This document shows positions 42,035 to 50,516 of a stretch of DNA of 64,000 nt, in pieces (within the stretch, counting starts at the first letter, position 1; the number at the start of each line of letters is the position of its first letter). A program made the position numbers and the translations under genes. Below the pieces are notes generated by a model. The model had not been told where the DNA came from and ran no database searches. It saw only the letters and a list, made by a program, of their open reading frames with translations. The DNA lies in NCBI RefSeq assembly GCF_000423945.1, contig NZ_KE384114.1, forward strand, positions 1 through 64,000, given 5' to 3'. The stretch comes from Butyrivibrio sp. XPD2002. GTDB lineage: Bacteria > Bacillota > Clostridia > Lachnospirales > Lachnospiraceae.

Positions 42035-42508
42035 ATGTTACCACAGAGCAAATTACAGGATTTGTTTTTTACTGCCTTTATGGCATTTGTCATGGTTTAT
42101 GCCATGATATGCTACAACATTTCACTGAATGTTGGCGGAATGCAGAACTTTATCTTCCTTGCAGCATTCAAGGAAATGCTTATCATGTGGCCGATAGCCA
42201 TGGCGCTTGAACTTTTATTTGTAGGAAAACTGGCTCAGAAGCTGGCTTTTAGATTCGTCACTCCGGGAAAAGACCCTATGATAATGATCATACTTGCCAT
42301 CTCATCAATGTCTGTGTGCCTCATGTGCCCGCTTATGAGCATGGCAGCGACAATCCTTTTTAAGGATGCAGGCAGTGAATTCGTGGCTGTATGGCTTCAG
42401 ACGACAGCGTTGAACTTTCCTATGGCTCTTTTCTGGCAGATATTCTTCGCAGGACCGCTGGTAAGAAATGTCTTCGGATTTGTTATGAAAAGAATAAAGC
42501 AGAAATAA
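42035..42508 (+). CDS. DUF2798 membrane protein
   Basis: 157 residues from ATG 42035, preceded by GAGAGGAA; the longer frame from 41939 has no site. Four helices in two hairpins: LFFTAFMAFVMVYAMICYNI, then MWPIAMALELLFVGKLAQKL, and later IILAISSMSVCLMCPLMSM. This matches the DUF2798 pattern. No function is known to me. A terminator-like repeat follows directly. Confidence 0.78.
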   Translation: MLPQSKLQDLFFTAFMAFVMVYAMICYNISLNVGGMQNFIFLAAFKEMLIMWPIAMALELLFVGKLAQKLAFRFVTPGKDPMIMIILAISSMSVCLMCPLMSMAATILFKDAGSEFVAVWLQTTALNFPMALFWQIFFAGPLVRNVFGFVMKRIKQK

Positions 42509-42514
42509 GAATTG

Positions 42515-42560
42515 ATGAAAAACAGACTAAAATCCGTGTACGGAGCTGGTCTGTTTTTTA
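42515..42560 (+). terminator. AACAGAC terminator-like repeat, copy A
   Basis: AACAGAC (42521-42527) and GTCTGTT (42549-42555) pair, with an inner TCCG/CGGA hairpin (42533-42544), followed by a run of Ts. Shares GATGAAAAACAGAC, AAATCCGTG and GGTCTG with copies at 43757 and 46053. Confidence 0.75.
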
Positions 42561-42596
42561 TTTTACGTTAATATATAATTACAAGAGAGGATGACC

Positions 42597-42737
42597 ATGA
42601 AAAAACTTACAGACTGCAAGAAGATCAGGCATTTGACCGATCAGATCAGCGTTGAAAAAGTATACCCGCTCTCAATATTAGAGGGGATTCAAAGTGGCGA
42701 GATATATCTAATGCTGATACAAGGGAACGAGAACTAA
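42597..42737 (+). pseudogene. GNAT-like acetyltransferase, 5' remnant
   Basis: A 46-codon frame after GAGAGG. MKKLTDCKKIRHLTDQISVE and VYPLSILEGIQSGEIY match the N-terminal part of a GNAT_acetyltran-type protein. It breaks off after about 36 residues and runs into the end of a different gene in another frame (42707-42868). Confidence 0.6.
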
Positions 42738-42868
42738 GGCCATATTTTAAGTTGAATGACCAGATACAGAAGATACTTGTTGTGAATAGACCGATTGGTG
42801 AAACATTTGATGAAAATGGTTTCACAATCATAGGAATTACTGATTTTTTACTGAGATACATAAGGTAG
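42707..42868 (+). pseudogene. AAA/DUF4143-type ATPase, 3' remnant
   Basis: Without a start, this frame reads PYFKLNDQIQKILVVNRPIG and NGFTIIGITDFLLRYIR, which look like the last ~50 residues of an AAA/DUF4143-type ATP-binding protein. It is joined to the GNAT remnant, a scar of a large deletion between two unrelated genes. Confidence 0.5.
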
Positions 42869-42953
42869 AGAAAGGCTTATATATGCGAATCGAAGTTTGC
42901 GGAGGATATTATGCTAAAAGATTATGAAATAAATAAACCTGTCCTTGAAACCA

Positions 42954-43718
42954 ATGGAATATCGTAAGGCGTTTGACACAATTCCAGAGCAGTTTGATAA
43001 GTTCAGACCTCGTTACAGCCCTGAGCTGTTCGAATTTTTCATCAAGGAAGCCAACATTGGAGTTCAGACTAAGGTGCTGGAAATAGGTTCGGGAACTGGT
43101 CAGGCGACGGATCCGATTCTGGATACCGGCTGCGATTATAATGCCATTGAGCTCGGGGAGCATCTTTATGAAAAGATGAAAGAAAAATACGGAGCAAGAC
43201 CGAATTTCCATATCGTGAACGACGACTTCATTACACACGATTTCGGGGAGCAGAAATATGATGTGATATATTCTGCTGCAACGATCCAGTGGATTCCGGA
43301 GAAGTTCGCTTTTTCCAAGACGTTTGAACTGCTAAAGCCTGGCGGAACGTTGGCGATGATGTATCTGATCGGGGATTATAAGACGCCCAATGAGGAGTTG
43401 TACAGCAATATCCAGAAGGTTTACGACGAATATTATAAGCCGGTGACGGAATACAAGAACATGAAAGAGCCATTTGACTATCTTCATGCGACCGACTATG
43501 GCTATGTGGATCTGACGCGCCATGATTTCTATGGAAAACGCACTTTTTCTGCGGATGAATATGTGATGTATTGCGGCACGCACAGTGATCACATTTTAAT
43601 CCCGGAACCTTATAAAACTAAGTTTTTCGAAGGGCTTCGGAGCGCGGCGCTTGCGGGCGGAGATAAAGTCGAGTTTTGGGATACCTATGTGCTGTATCTG
43701 ACGAAGAAAGCGGCGTAA
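42954..43718 (+). CDS. Class I SAM-dependent methyltransferase
   Basis: 254 residues from ATG 42954. The glycine loop reads VLEIGSGTGQATDPILD, the acidic residue follows in YNAIELGEHLY, and later motifs include YDVIYSAATIQWIPEKFAF and LLKPGGTLAMMYLIGD. It is a small-molecule or lipid methyltransferase of the UbiE/ubiquinone-like group. A good GGAGGA site instead serves an 18-codon frame (ATG 42911, MLKDYEINKPVLETNGIS) overlapping the start, which looks like the leftover start of another gene. Confidence 0.85.
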   Translation: MEYRKAFDTIPEQFDKFRPRYSPELFEFFIKEANIGVQTKVLEIGSGTGQATDPILDTGCDYNAIELGEHLYEKMKEKYGARPNFHIVNDDFITHDFGEQKYDVIYSAATIQWIPEKFAFSKTFELLKPGGTLAMMYLIGDYKTPNEELYSNIQKVYDEYYKPVTEYKNMKEPFDYLHATDYGYVDLTRHDFYGKRTFSADEYVMYCGTHSDHILIPEPYKTKFFEGLRSAALAGGDKVEFWDTYVLYLTKKAA

Positions 43719-43756
43719 GCGCATGAAAAATCATCTCGGAATTTACCGAAAAATAT

Positions 43757-43800
43757 TGGAGTGAAAAACAGACTTAAATCCGTGCAAGGAGAAGGTCTGC
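43757..43800 (+). repeat. AACAGAC terminator-like repeat, copy B
   Basis: CAGAC (43769) and GTCTG (43795) enclose TCC/GGA at 43779 and 43788. The sequence is nearly identical to copy C but no T run follows, so this copy may not terminate. Confidence 0.65.
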
Positions 43801-43860
43801 TAATGACAATTTGATTTTAATGTACCAAGACACAAATTAGATTTGTAGAGGAAAAATATT

Positions 43861-44415
43861 ATGGAACACAAAGGAACAAAGAAGATAGAAACCGAACGAT
43901 TAATTCTTCGACAGTTTACCAAAGAAGACGCAGAAGTTATGTTTAAAAACTGGGAGAGCGATTCAAAAGTTACTGAGTTTTTACGCTGGCCAACAGCAAC
44001 AGATGTTAGTGAGGCGGAACAGGTTCTTGATGAATGGGTCCGGGGGTATGAAAATAATGATTTTTATCAGTGGGCAATCGTTTTAAAAGAGATTGGAGAG
44101 CCCATTGGTTCTATTAGTGTCGTAGATAAAAATGAAAACCTTGATATTGTTCATATAGGATATTGTATAGGCAGCAAGTGGTGGCATCAGGGAATAACAA
44201 CAGAGGCATTTAAAGCGATAATTCCTTTTTTCTTTAAAGAGGTAGGTGTAAACAGAATTGAATCACAGCATGATCCCAATAATCCTAACTCGGGAAAAGT
44301 AATGGAAAAATGTGGATTAATATACGAAGGAACGCTTCGTCAAGCTGATTGGAGTAATAAAGGTGTTGTAGATGCTTGTATGTACAGTTTATTGAAATCT
44401 GAATGGAAGAAATAA
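43861..44415 (+). CDS. GNAT acetyltransferase (RimJ/RimL type)
   Basis: 184 residues. IETERLILRQFTKEDAEVMF is the usual RimJ-type start, and the acetyl-CoA loop region reads GYCIGSKWWHQGITTEAF, with a late strand RIESQHDPNNPNSGKVMEKC. It transfers acetyl from acetyl-CoA to a protein N-terminus or small amine. It is the first of a series of GNAT genes to 51.9 kb. The AT content is higher than in neighbours at 46-50 kb. Confidence 0.88.
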   Translation: MEHKGTKKIETERLILRQFTKEDAEVMFKNWESDSKVTEFLRWPTATDVSEAEQVLDEWVRGYENNDFYQWAIVLKEIGEPIGSISVVDKNENLDIVHIGYCIGSKWWHQGITTEAFKAIIPFFFKEVGVNRIESQHDPNNPNSGKVMEKCGLIYEGTLRQADWSNKGVVDACMYSLLKSEWKK

Positions 44416-44444
44416 GTTAATTCAAGTTTGAAAGAAGAAAAGAT

Positions 44445-44897
44445 ATGAGTGAATATATTTATGTTAATTTGAGAGAAAAGCAGGAATTAAGGGAAGAAGC
44501 AGCAAATTGGTTTCATGAAAAATGGGGAGTACCAACTGAAGCATATCAGGAATGCATTGATGCGTATATTGCTGGGGAAACAGAATATGGATGGTATGTG
44601 TGCCTTGATGGAGAGAAAATTGTTGGAGGTCTTGGAGTTATAGACAATGATTTCCATGACAGAAAGGACCTTACTCCCAATGTTTGCGCGGTTTATACTG
44701 AGGAAGATTATCGCTGCCAGGGCATTTCTGGAAAGTTGCTTAACATGGTAGTGGATGATATGAAGTCCAAGGGTATTACTCCAATCTACCTGGTTACAGA
44801 TCATCTTGGATTTTATGAAAGATATGGATGGGAGTTCTTCTGCATGGCACAGGGAGACGGAGAGCCAGAGCCTACAAGGCTTTACGTCCATAGATAA
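44445..44897 (+). CDS. GNAT acetyltransferase
   Basis: 150 residues. The acyl-CoA loop reads YRCQGISGKLLNMVVDDMKS, with conserved Tyr before it and the late IYLVTDHLGFYERYGWEFFC strand-helix. This is a complete single GNAT domain. 29 bp separate it from the preceding GNAT. Substrate unknown. Confidence 0.88.
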   Translation: MSEYIYVNLREKQELREEAANWFHEKWGVPTEAYQECIDAYIAGETEYGWYVCLDGEKIVGGLGVIDNDFHDRKDLTPNVCAVYTEEDYRCQGISGKLLNMVVDDMKSKGITPIYLVTDHLGFYERYGWEFFCMAQGDGEPEPTRLYVHR

Positions 44898-44961
44898 TGG
44901 GAAACTGTCCGTGGCAAAAGCGGAACTACACGTTGAATGTCACAATATAGTACAGAGCATG

Positions 44962-44997
44962 AAATATAGAGGTTGCAACAATCTCTATATTTTTTTG
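44962..44997 (+). terminator. Rho-independent terminator
   Basis: AAATATAGAG (44962-44971) and CTCTATATTT (44983-44992) pair perfectly over an 11-base loop, followed by TTTTT. Confidence 0.8.
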
Positions 44998-45097
44998 TTA
45001 AAAAAGATACGAAAAAGGATTGAATAGCTGTTGACTCTGATGTTAGGTAATAGTTTATAGTTTATTATAGCTTAAATAAAACGCTCAGGAGGTAAGG

Positions 45098-46003
45098 ATG
45101 AAAGTCAACAGCGTATATTCGCCAGATGTTTATAAAAAGATAATGCTGGCTGATTCAGATAAAAAAGATGATATCTATCGCTATGATATGATGTTGCCCT
45201 TTCAAGGAAAATGGGAATGTTATCATATCCCCTTGAAACCAAAGTTTCCAGGTGGATATGACATCATTATGGCTAACAATAGATTAGGAATAATGGCGCC
45301 ATCTGATGTGGACAGCGACATTGCAGGGCAGATAGAGCAATTAGAAAATCAGCAGATGTGGGAGTCTTGCAATAGGGCTATAGAAGAAGCTCTTACCAGA
45401 TTTGAAAATCAGGGAATAGAGCTAAAGGTGCAAGAATATCTTTTCACAATTCTTCTGGCAAATCCCCAGAATGCTTATACAATCATGAATGAAGGATATT
45501 GTGGTGACGGAGGAATCCCTGGATATATTATGGGATGGCTCGTTCCTTCAAAAGAGACCATCAAAAGACTTCCAGCCGCCCTTACACATGAGACTAATCA
45601 TAATATCAGATACCAGTACATCAAGTGGACAAATGATATAAATCTTGGTGAGATGATTGTGAGTGAAGGATTAGCAGAGAACTTTGCCACAACAGTTTTT
45701 GGTGAAGAACTTCTTGGACCATGGGTCACCAAGACAGACATGGAGCTAATGCCTCTTATAAAAGAAATTATCTACGATGGTCTCGAAGTAACTGGTTTTG
45801 ACAATATCACATCATATCTTTACGGCGATGAAATGGCCAGGATTCAGCATTTCCCGGAAGTTGGGCTTCCATATTGTGCAGGATATGCCACAGGCTATTA
45901 TTTGATAAAGTACTATTTAGAAAAGACAGGGGTTCCTATAGAAAAGGCAACGATAATTCCGGCAAATGAGATTTTGAATGAAGTAAAGGAATTTTGGAAA
46001 TGA
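45098..46003 (+). CDS. DUF2268 putative zinc metalloprotease
   Basis: 301 residues starting after AGGAGG. The zinc motif HETNH gives His164, Glu165 and His168, and Glu190 in VSEGLAENF is a likely third ligand, the pattern of DUF2268 gluzincin-like proteases. N-terminal part YRYDMMLPFQGKWECYHIPL is family-typical. No signal peptide, so cytosolic. Its stop codon is the first three bases of the palindromic repeat at 46001. Confidence 0.85.
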   Translation: MKVNSVYSPDVYKKIMLADSDKKDDIYRYDMMLPFQGKWECYHIPLKPKFPGGYDIIMANNRLGIMAPSDVDSDIAGQIEQLENQQMWESCNRAIEEALTRFENQGIELKVQEYLFTILLANPQNAYTIMNEGYCGDGGIPGYIMGWLVPSKETIKRLPAALTHETNHNIRYQYIKWTNDINLGEMIVSEGLAENFATTVFGEELLGPWVTKTDMELMPLIKEIIYDGLEVTGFDNITSYLYGDEMARIQHFPEVGLPYCAGYATGYYLIKYYLEKTGVPIEKATIIPANEILNEVKEFWK

Positions 46004-46030
46004 CCTCGTGGGGACGGGGTTATAGGGTCA
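46001..46030. repeat. GGGGACGGRGT palindrome, copy 2
   Basis: TGACC (46001-46005) and GGTCA (46026-46030) pair, with an extra T-G pair, enclosing TCGTGGGGACGGGGTTATA. The TGA stop of the protease gene is its first codon. Stem differs from copies 1 and 3 but keeps pairing. Confidence 0.7.
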
Positions 46031-46052
46031 TAATAGAATACGATTAGTATTG

Positions 46053-46098
46053 AAGTGAAAAACAGACCTAAATCCGTGCAAGGAGAAGGTTTGTTTTT
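46053..46098 (+). terminator. AACAGAC terminator-like repeat, copy C
   Basis: AACAGACC (46061-46068) and GGTTTGTT (46088-46095) pair with one wobble and are followed by TTTTGTTTT. The central TAAATCCGTGCAAGGAGAAG is identical to copy B. Confidence 0.75.
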
Positions 46099-46168
46099 GT
46101 TTTGTGATACTTTTGTTTTAGAGTATTGTATTAAAATGAAGATATTACAAGAAGGAGAATGAAAAACA

Positions 46169-46792
46169 ATGAGTAATTATATAATTCGTTTAGAAGAAAA
46201 GAAAGATTATAGAGAAGTTGAAAACCTTGTAAGAGAGTCATTTTGGAATGTGTACCGCCCCGGATGCAGTGAGCACTATGTAATTCATATGCTCAGGGAT
46301 GACCCGGCATTTGTTCCGGAGCTTGATTTTGTCATGGAGCAGGACGGAAGGCTTATCGGGCAGAACATGTTCATGAAAACTGTTATTGAAGCTGATGATG
46401 GCAGGGAAATCCCGGTACTTACCATGGGACCGATAGGAATCACGCCGGAGCTTAAGCGCAAGGGCTATGGAAAAGAACTGCTTGATTACTGCCTGGAGAA
46501 AGCAACAGAAATGGGATTCGGAGCAGTTCTTTTTGAAGGAAATATCGGATTTTACAGCCATTGCGGATTCGATTATGCAAGCAAGTTTGGAATTCGTTAT
46601 CATGATCTGCCTGAGGACGCAGATTCATCATTTTTCCTGTGCAGAGAATTGATCCCAGGATATCTTGATGACGTAACCGGAGTATATCAGACCCCTCAGG
46701 GCTACTATGTTAAAGATGAGGATGTAGAGGAATTCGATAAACAGTTTCCACCCAAGGAAAAGAAAAAGCTTCCGGGGCAGCTATTTGACTGA
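46169..46792 (+). CDS. GNAT acetyltransferase
   Basis: 207 residues. VLTMGPIGITPELKRKGYGK is the beta-4/loop/alpha-3 signature for acetyl-CoA, followed by ELLDYCLEKATEMGFGAVLF and EGNIGFYSHCGFDYASKFGI. It belongs to the YhbS-like group, which uses small amines or tRNA-linked substrates. RBS GAAGGAG. A complete domain plus a C-terminal tail. Confidence 0.88.
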   Translation: MSNYIIRLEEKKDYREVENLVRESFWNVYRPGCSEHYVIHMLRDDPAFVPELDFVMEQDGRLIGQNMFMKTVIEADDGREIPVLTMGPIGITPELKRKGYGKELLDYCLEKATEMGFGAVLFEGNIGFYSHCGFDYASKFGIRYHDLPEDADSSFFLCRELIPGYLDDVTGVYQTPQGYYVKDEDVEEFDKQFPPKEKKKLPGQLFD

Positions 46793-46804
46793 TAGGAATT
46801 GAAA

Positions 46805-46882
46805 ATGATGATTGAAAAGACAGATGGAACACATATCGGAGAAGAGGGTCTCAGGTTTATTGTTTATAAGGAGCAGAAATAA
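46805..46882 (+). CDS. 25-codon ORF between two GNAT genes
   Basis: ATG at 46805 reads MMIEKTDGTHIGEEGLRFIV to a TAA that overlaps the next start. It carries an RBS for the next gene (AAGGAG). It is too short to classify and is probably a 3' leftover of a deleted gene. Confidence 0.3.
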   Translation: MMIEKTDGTHIGEEGLRFIVYKEQK

Positions 46883-47745
46883 TGTATTTCAAGAAATATA
46901 CGGATCATGATTATGAGGCAGTATGTGATTTCCTAATAGAACTTAATGATCGGGATACGAGCCATATTAATTGGAACTGGGCTAGGTTTGAGTGGATGTA
47001 TGAGCATCCGGAATTTAATAAGGATTTATTGGAGGCCATTGGGCTTTGGATAGATCAGGAAAAGGTTGTAGGAGCTGCAATCTACGATATGTATTTCGGT
47101 GAGGGCTTCTGCGGTGTTCTGCCGGAGTATAAGCTTCTGTATCCGGAAATATTAGATTATGCATGCGCTAATCTTAAAGATGATTCTGGCTTTGCCCTTG
47201 CAGTCTGCGATGACAATAAAGATGAAATGGATATGGTCTTAAACAAAGACTTTACTAGGATTGATCAGACAGAAAACATTATGGAACTTGATCTTAATAG
47301 GGAATTTAATGCTACTTTGCCTGAGGGCTACAGCTTTGCAAATCCTGACCCGATAGAGGATCTTTATGAGCTTTCATGGCTATTTTGGCAGGGCTTTGAT
47401 CACGGCGAGGATAAGACAGAATTTGAAAAAGAAGAACTAACTACGCCAAGGCAGCGTAAGCACTTTAACAGAGATCTTAGTATGGCGGCACGAGATAGTG
47501 AAGGTGAACTGGTTTCTCTCTGTGGACTGTGGTATAGCCCTAAAACAGACTACGTATATGTAGAGCCTGTCTGCACTATTCCCAGCCAAAGAGGAAAGGG
47601 TGTAGCCAAGGCTGTAATTCACGAAGCACTTAATAGAGCGAAGAAGTTAGGAGCTAAAAGAGCTTTTGTAATATCTGATATGGATTTCTATGCAAGGCTT
47701 GGATTCAGAAACAGATACCATTACACGTTTTGGAGAAAAATATAG
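46882..47745 (+). CDS. Two-domain GNAT acetyltransferase
   Basis: 287 residues. The C-terminal domain is a complete GNAT: VEPVCTIPSQRGKGVAKAVI carries the R/Q-x-x-G-x-G loop, and AFVISDMDFYARLGFRNRYH ends it. The N-terminal ~140 residues have a related but degenerate layout (ARFEWMYEHPEFNKDLLEAI and VVGAAIYDMYFGEGFCGVLP). Its ATG overlaps the preceding stop, after AAGGAG. Confidence 0.85.
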   Translation: MYFKKYTDHDYEAVCDFLIELNDRDTSHINWNWARFEWMYEHPEFNKDLLEAIGLWIDQEKVVGAAIYDMYFGEGFCGVLPEYKLLYPEILDYACANLKDDSGFALAVCDDNKDEMDMVLNKDFTRIDQTENIMELDLNREFNATLPEGYSFANPDPIEDLYELSWLFWQGFDHGEDKTEFEKEELTTPRQRKHFNRDLSMAARDSEGELVSLCGLWYSPKTDYVYVEPVCTIPSQRGKGVAKAVIHEALNRAKKLGAKRAFVISDMDFYARLGFRNRYHYTFWRKI

Positions 47746-47859
47746 AGAGATGAGGAGGAAGCCAACATTGAAGCGGATAGAGGAAATACGTATGATTTTA
47801 AATGTTGGGTATTGCATTTCCTTATTAGTTATTTAATAGAGACATTTGGGGAGAAAAGT

Positions 47860-48348
47860 ATGAAATACGTTTTGTTATATGTTTTGGGATATGTGGTTTT
47901 GTTTTCAGTAGTATGGCTACATGAAGTTGGACATGCCATTTGGCATTATCGTTTTGGATTAAGAAACAACTGGTGGAAGGTTCAGGTTAAACCTTATATC
48001 TTTTTTTCAACACCTGGTCCAGTAGATGCCGATAAGTGGGAGAAGCAAACGCCTATACAGCATGTGTTGGGTGCATATGGCGGAATTATGATGAATGCAA
48101 TAATTGCAATCTTATATGTGTTCCTTCTGATTTTTGCGCCGCACGAGTTTAGGATGTATCTTGTCCATCTGCGGTATGCCGGGGACAATGATGAACTGTA
48201 CTTCCGTGATTATTTGAACGAGCATCCTGCCGTGGCAAAAGAATATGAAACCTTGAAGCTCCGGCTTTGGAAACAATATGAGCATGACCGTGATGCATAT
48301 ACAGATGCGAAGACGGATTTCATCTCCAAATGGACGGCAGAAGCATGA
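47860..48348 (+). CDS. Chimera of an M50-like protease start and a GrpB end
   Basis: 162 residues from ATG 47860, after GGGGAGAAAAG. Residues 1 to about 95 are membrane-bound: helix VLLYVLGYVVLFSVVWL followed by HEVGH (His21, Glu22, His25), a site-2-protease-like zinc motif, and a second helix MMNAIIAILYVFLLIFA. From about 104 the sequence becomes the C-terminus of a GrpB-family protein: DNDELYFRDYLNEHPAVAKE and DRDAYTDAKTDFISK. Both parts are incomplete, so this is a deletion fusion in one frame rather than a known architecture. Confidence 0.7.
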   Translation: MKYVLLYVLGYVVLFSVVWLHEVGHAIWHYRFGLRNNWWKVQVKPYIFFSTPGPVDADKWEKQTPIQHVLGAYGGIMMNAIIAILYVFLLIFAPHEFRMYLVHLRYAGDNDELYFRDYLNEHPAVAKEYETLKLRLWKQYEHDRDAYTDAKTDFISKWTAEA

Positions 48349-48397
48349 AAGGAATATGGAGACCGATACTGACATATTTAATCTTGAGGAGGAAAAA

Positions 48398-48946
48398 ATG
48401 ATCATACTGATTACGGGTGCATCTCACACTGGAAAAACGCTTCTGGCACAAAAGATGCTCGAAAAATACAAATATCCGTATCTGTCGATTGATCACCTGA
48501 AAATGGGTCTGATCCGCAGCGGTAATACAGAATTGACGCCGGAGGATGATGAGGCTCTGACCGGGTATCTGTGGCCAATCATACGAGAGATCGTGAAGAC
48601 GGCGATCGAAAATAAACAGAACCTCATTATTGAAGGCTGCTATATTCCATTTGATTGGAGACGGGATTTTGAAGAGCGATATTTATCGTCTATTCGCTTC
48701 ATTTGCCTCGCTATGAGCGAGAACTATATTGAGAACCATTTTGGCGAGATTATTGGATATGAGTCGGAAATCGAAGCCAGGATGATTGATGCAGACTGTA
48801 CGAAAGATAGTCTGAAAGCAGACAACAGAGATATCATCAATGGCTTTCAACATGCAGGGGAAAAGGTCGTACTGATATATTCTGATTATGAGCAAACAAT
48901 AAAAGGACTTCTGGACCGACAATCGGGGGTTGGAGGACAGTCATGA
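48398..48946 (+). CDS. P-loop kinase-like ATPase
   Basis: 182 residues from ATG 48398, after GAGGAGG. Walker A GASHTGKT at residues 7-14, then YPYLSIDHLKMGLIRSG and a conserved NLIIEGCYIPFDWRRDFEER with RFICLAMSENYIENHF, as in small adenylate-kinase-like or shikimate-kinase-like proteins used on small metabolites or antibiotics. The substrate is unknown. It overlaps the following GNAT gene by four bases. Confidence 0.82.
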   Translation: MIILITGASHTGKTLLAQKMLEKYKYPYLSIDHLKMGLIRSGNTELTPEDDEALTGYLWPIIREIVKTAIENKQNLIIEGCYIPFDWRRDFEERYLSSIRFICLAMSENYIENHFGEIIGYESEIEARMIDADCTKDSLKADNRDIINGFQHAGEKVVLIYSDYEQTIKGLLDRQSGVGGQS

Positions 48947-49374
48947 AAGTTGCAGTATGCGAGGATACAGACTGGCTGCTATCAGAAGAAGCATACTCGA
49001 TCTATGCTCCCTGCATGTATCATCCTACATGCGAGGACTATAGGACACAGATGGAAGGCTTTTTACAAGCTTCATCGGTGAAAGTATTTGTATGTGAAGA
49101 TCGAAACAGGAAAGCCGGCATGATGGTTCTGAAGTTTTCAGAAGCCGCCGCGGAGATCATCGGAATTGCCGTGTCTGAAAAGCTCAGACGTCGGGGGATC
49201 GGAAAACAGCTGATCTTAAGCGCGATGGAGTTGGAAAGAATAGGAAGAATCGAAGCGCAGACGGACGATGATTCAATTGGTTTCTACCGCAGATGCGGCT
49301 TTTCTGAGGAGAAAAGCATCATTGATTATCCCGATGGGTCAGTCGTTCGTTATAACTGCATTCTGAACAAATAG
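48943..49374 (+). CDS. GNAT acetyltransferase
   Basis: 143 residues. EIIGIAVSEKLRRRGIGKQL is the acetyl-CoA loop (R-R-G-I-G-K) and IEAQTDDDSIGFYRRCGFSE the last strand and helix. RBS GGAGG. It overlaps the kinase gene by four bases, which suggests a two-gene operon, perhaps for modifying the same small molecule. Confidence 0.88.
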   Translation: MKVAVCEDTDWLLSEEAYSIYAPCMYHPTCEDYRTQMEGFLQASSVKVFVCEDRNRKAGMMVLKFSEAAAEIIGIAVSEKLRRRGIGKQLILSAMELERIGRIEAQTDDDSIGFYRRCGFSEEKSIIDYPDGSVVRYNCILNK

Positions 49375-49396
49375 ACAAATTCCAGATGGATTCAGA

Positions 49397-49756
49397 ATGA
49401 TCATCGAGTATAAGAAATCCCCCATCGGATATGCACAGGCTTATCAATTGAGTGGTGAATTGTTCGATGAATATGACTATCCTGACGATGGACATATAGT
49501 GTTTGCTATGGATCAGTTTATAGGTGAGCCGAAATACTGGAGTAAGGGAATAGGCTCATCTTTTTTGAAAATGATGGCTTCTCATCTGAAAGAAAATATG
49601 GCTGCGGAACGAGTTCTTCTTGACCCGCACCAAGATAATAAAAGGGCTATAAGGGCATACGAGAAAGCCGGGTTTAAAATCATTAAATCACTTCCGAAAC
49701 ATGAGATGTTTGAGGGAGAAAAAGTAGATTGCTGGCTGATGGAATTAGCACTGTAG
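49397..49756 (+). CDS. AAC(6')-like GNAT, N-terminally shortened
   Basis: 119 residues. It starts in the middle of a normal GNAT domain at a strand reading MIIEYKKSPIGYAQAY, then has GEPKYWSKGIGSSFLKMMAS (the CoA loop) and VLLDPHQDNKRAIRAYEKAG, as in aminoglycoside 6'-acetyltransferases. About 60 residues of the usual N-terminus are missing, and no ribosome site precedes the ATG, so it is probably a truncated gene. Confidence 0.65.
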   Translation: MIIEYKKSPIGYAQAYQLSGELFDEYDYPDDGHIVFAMDQFIGEPKYWSKGIGSSFLKMMASHLKENMAAERVLLDPHQDNKRAIRAYEKAGFKIIKSLPKHEMFEGEKVDCWLMELAL

Positions 49757-49797
49757 ATTCCCGTTTGCAGAGATGCCGTTGGTAAGAGAGGTATGCC

Positions 49798-50340
49798 ATG
49801 ATACTTGAAACGAAAAGATTGATCCTCCGACCGTGGGAAGAAAGCGATGCGGAGAATTTATTTAAATATGCAAGTCATCCTGATGTGGGACCAATCGCAG
49901 GATGGGCGGTTCATACAAGTGTAGAGAATAGCCGTGAAATAATCCGGAGGGTTCTTTCAGCGCCGGAGACCTATGCTTTAGTATTAAAAGAATCAGGCCA
50001 GCCTGTTGGCAGCATTGGACTTATGCTTGGGAAAGCCAGCAATATTGGCCTTCCTGATTCAGAAGGTGAAATCGGCTACTGGATCGGAGTTCCGTATTGG
50101 GGACGAGGGCTGATACTGGAAGCAGTCAGGGAATTGATGCGCTACGGTTTTGAAAACCTAAAACTTAATAAAATATGGTGTGGTTACTTTGATGGGAATG
50201 AAAAGTCAAAGCGTGTTCAGGAGAAGTGCGGTTTTCATTATCATCATACGGTCTATAATGTGCCATGTGCCATAGAGGGTGTTCTCCGAACGGAACACAT
50301 AACATGCCTTTCCAAAGAGGAATGGCAGTCTGTCAGATAA
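49798..50340 (+). CDS. GNAT acetyltransferase (RimJ/RimL type)
   Basis: 180 residues. LETKRLILRPWEESDAENLF is the usual start, EGEIGYWIGVPYWGRGLILE the acetyl-CoA loop, and YFDGNEKSKRVQEKCGFHYH the last conserved stretch. RBS AGAGAGG. A complete single domain. The region after it (50341-50516) has a TATAAT and a short frame (MKLWDEYIVVTKKEI) of unknown meaning. Confidence 0.88.
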   Translation: MILETKRLILRPWEESDAENLFKYASHPDVGPIAGWAVHTSVENSREIIRRVLSAPETYALVLKESGQPVGSIGLMLGKASNIGLPDSEGEIGYWIGVPYWGRGLILEAVRELMRYGFENLKLNKIWCGYFDGNEKSKRVQEKCGFHYHHTVYNVPCAIEGVLRTEHITCLSKEEWQSVR

Positions 50341-50516
50341 CTTCGAGTTGTCGGGCTGAAGTTGGCGTGTTATATCTGAAGATAAATTCAAGTTCTGTTT
50401 TGTGTTTATATGAGTTCACCTTGCTTATAATGTTGCTAATTGTTTTCTGCATAAGGTGGAAAATTATGAAGCTGTGGGATGAATACATTGTAGTGACGAA
50501 GAAAGAAATATGAAAA

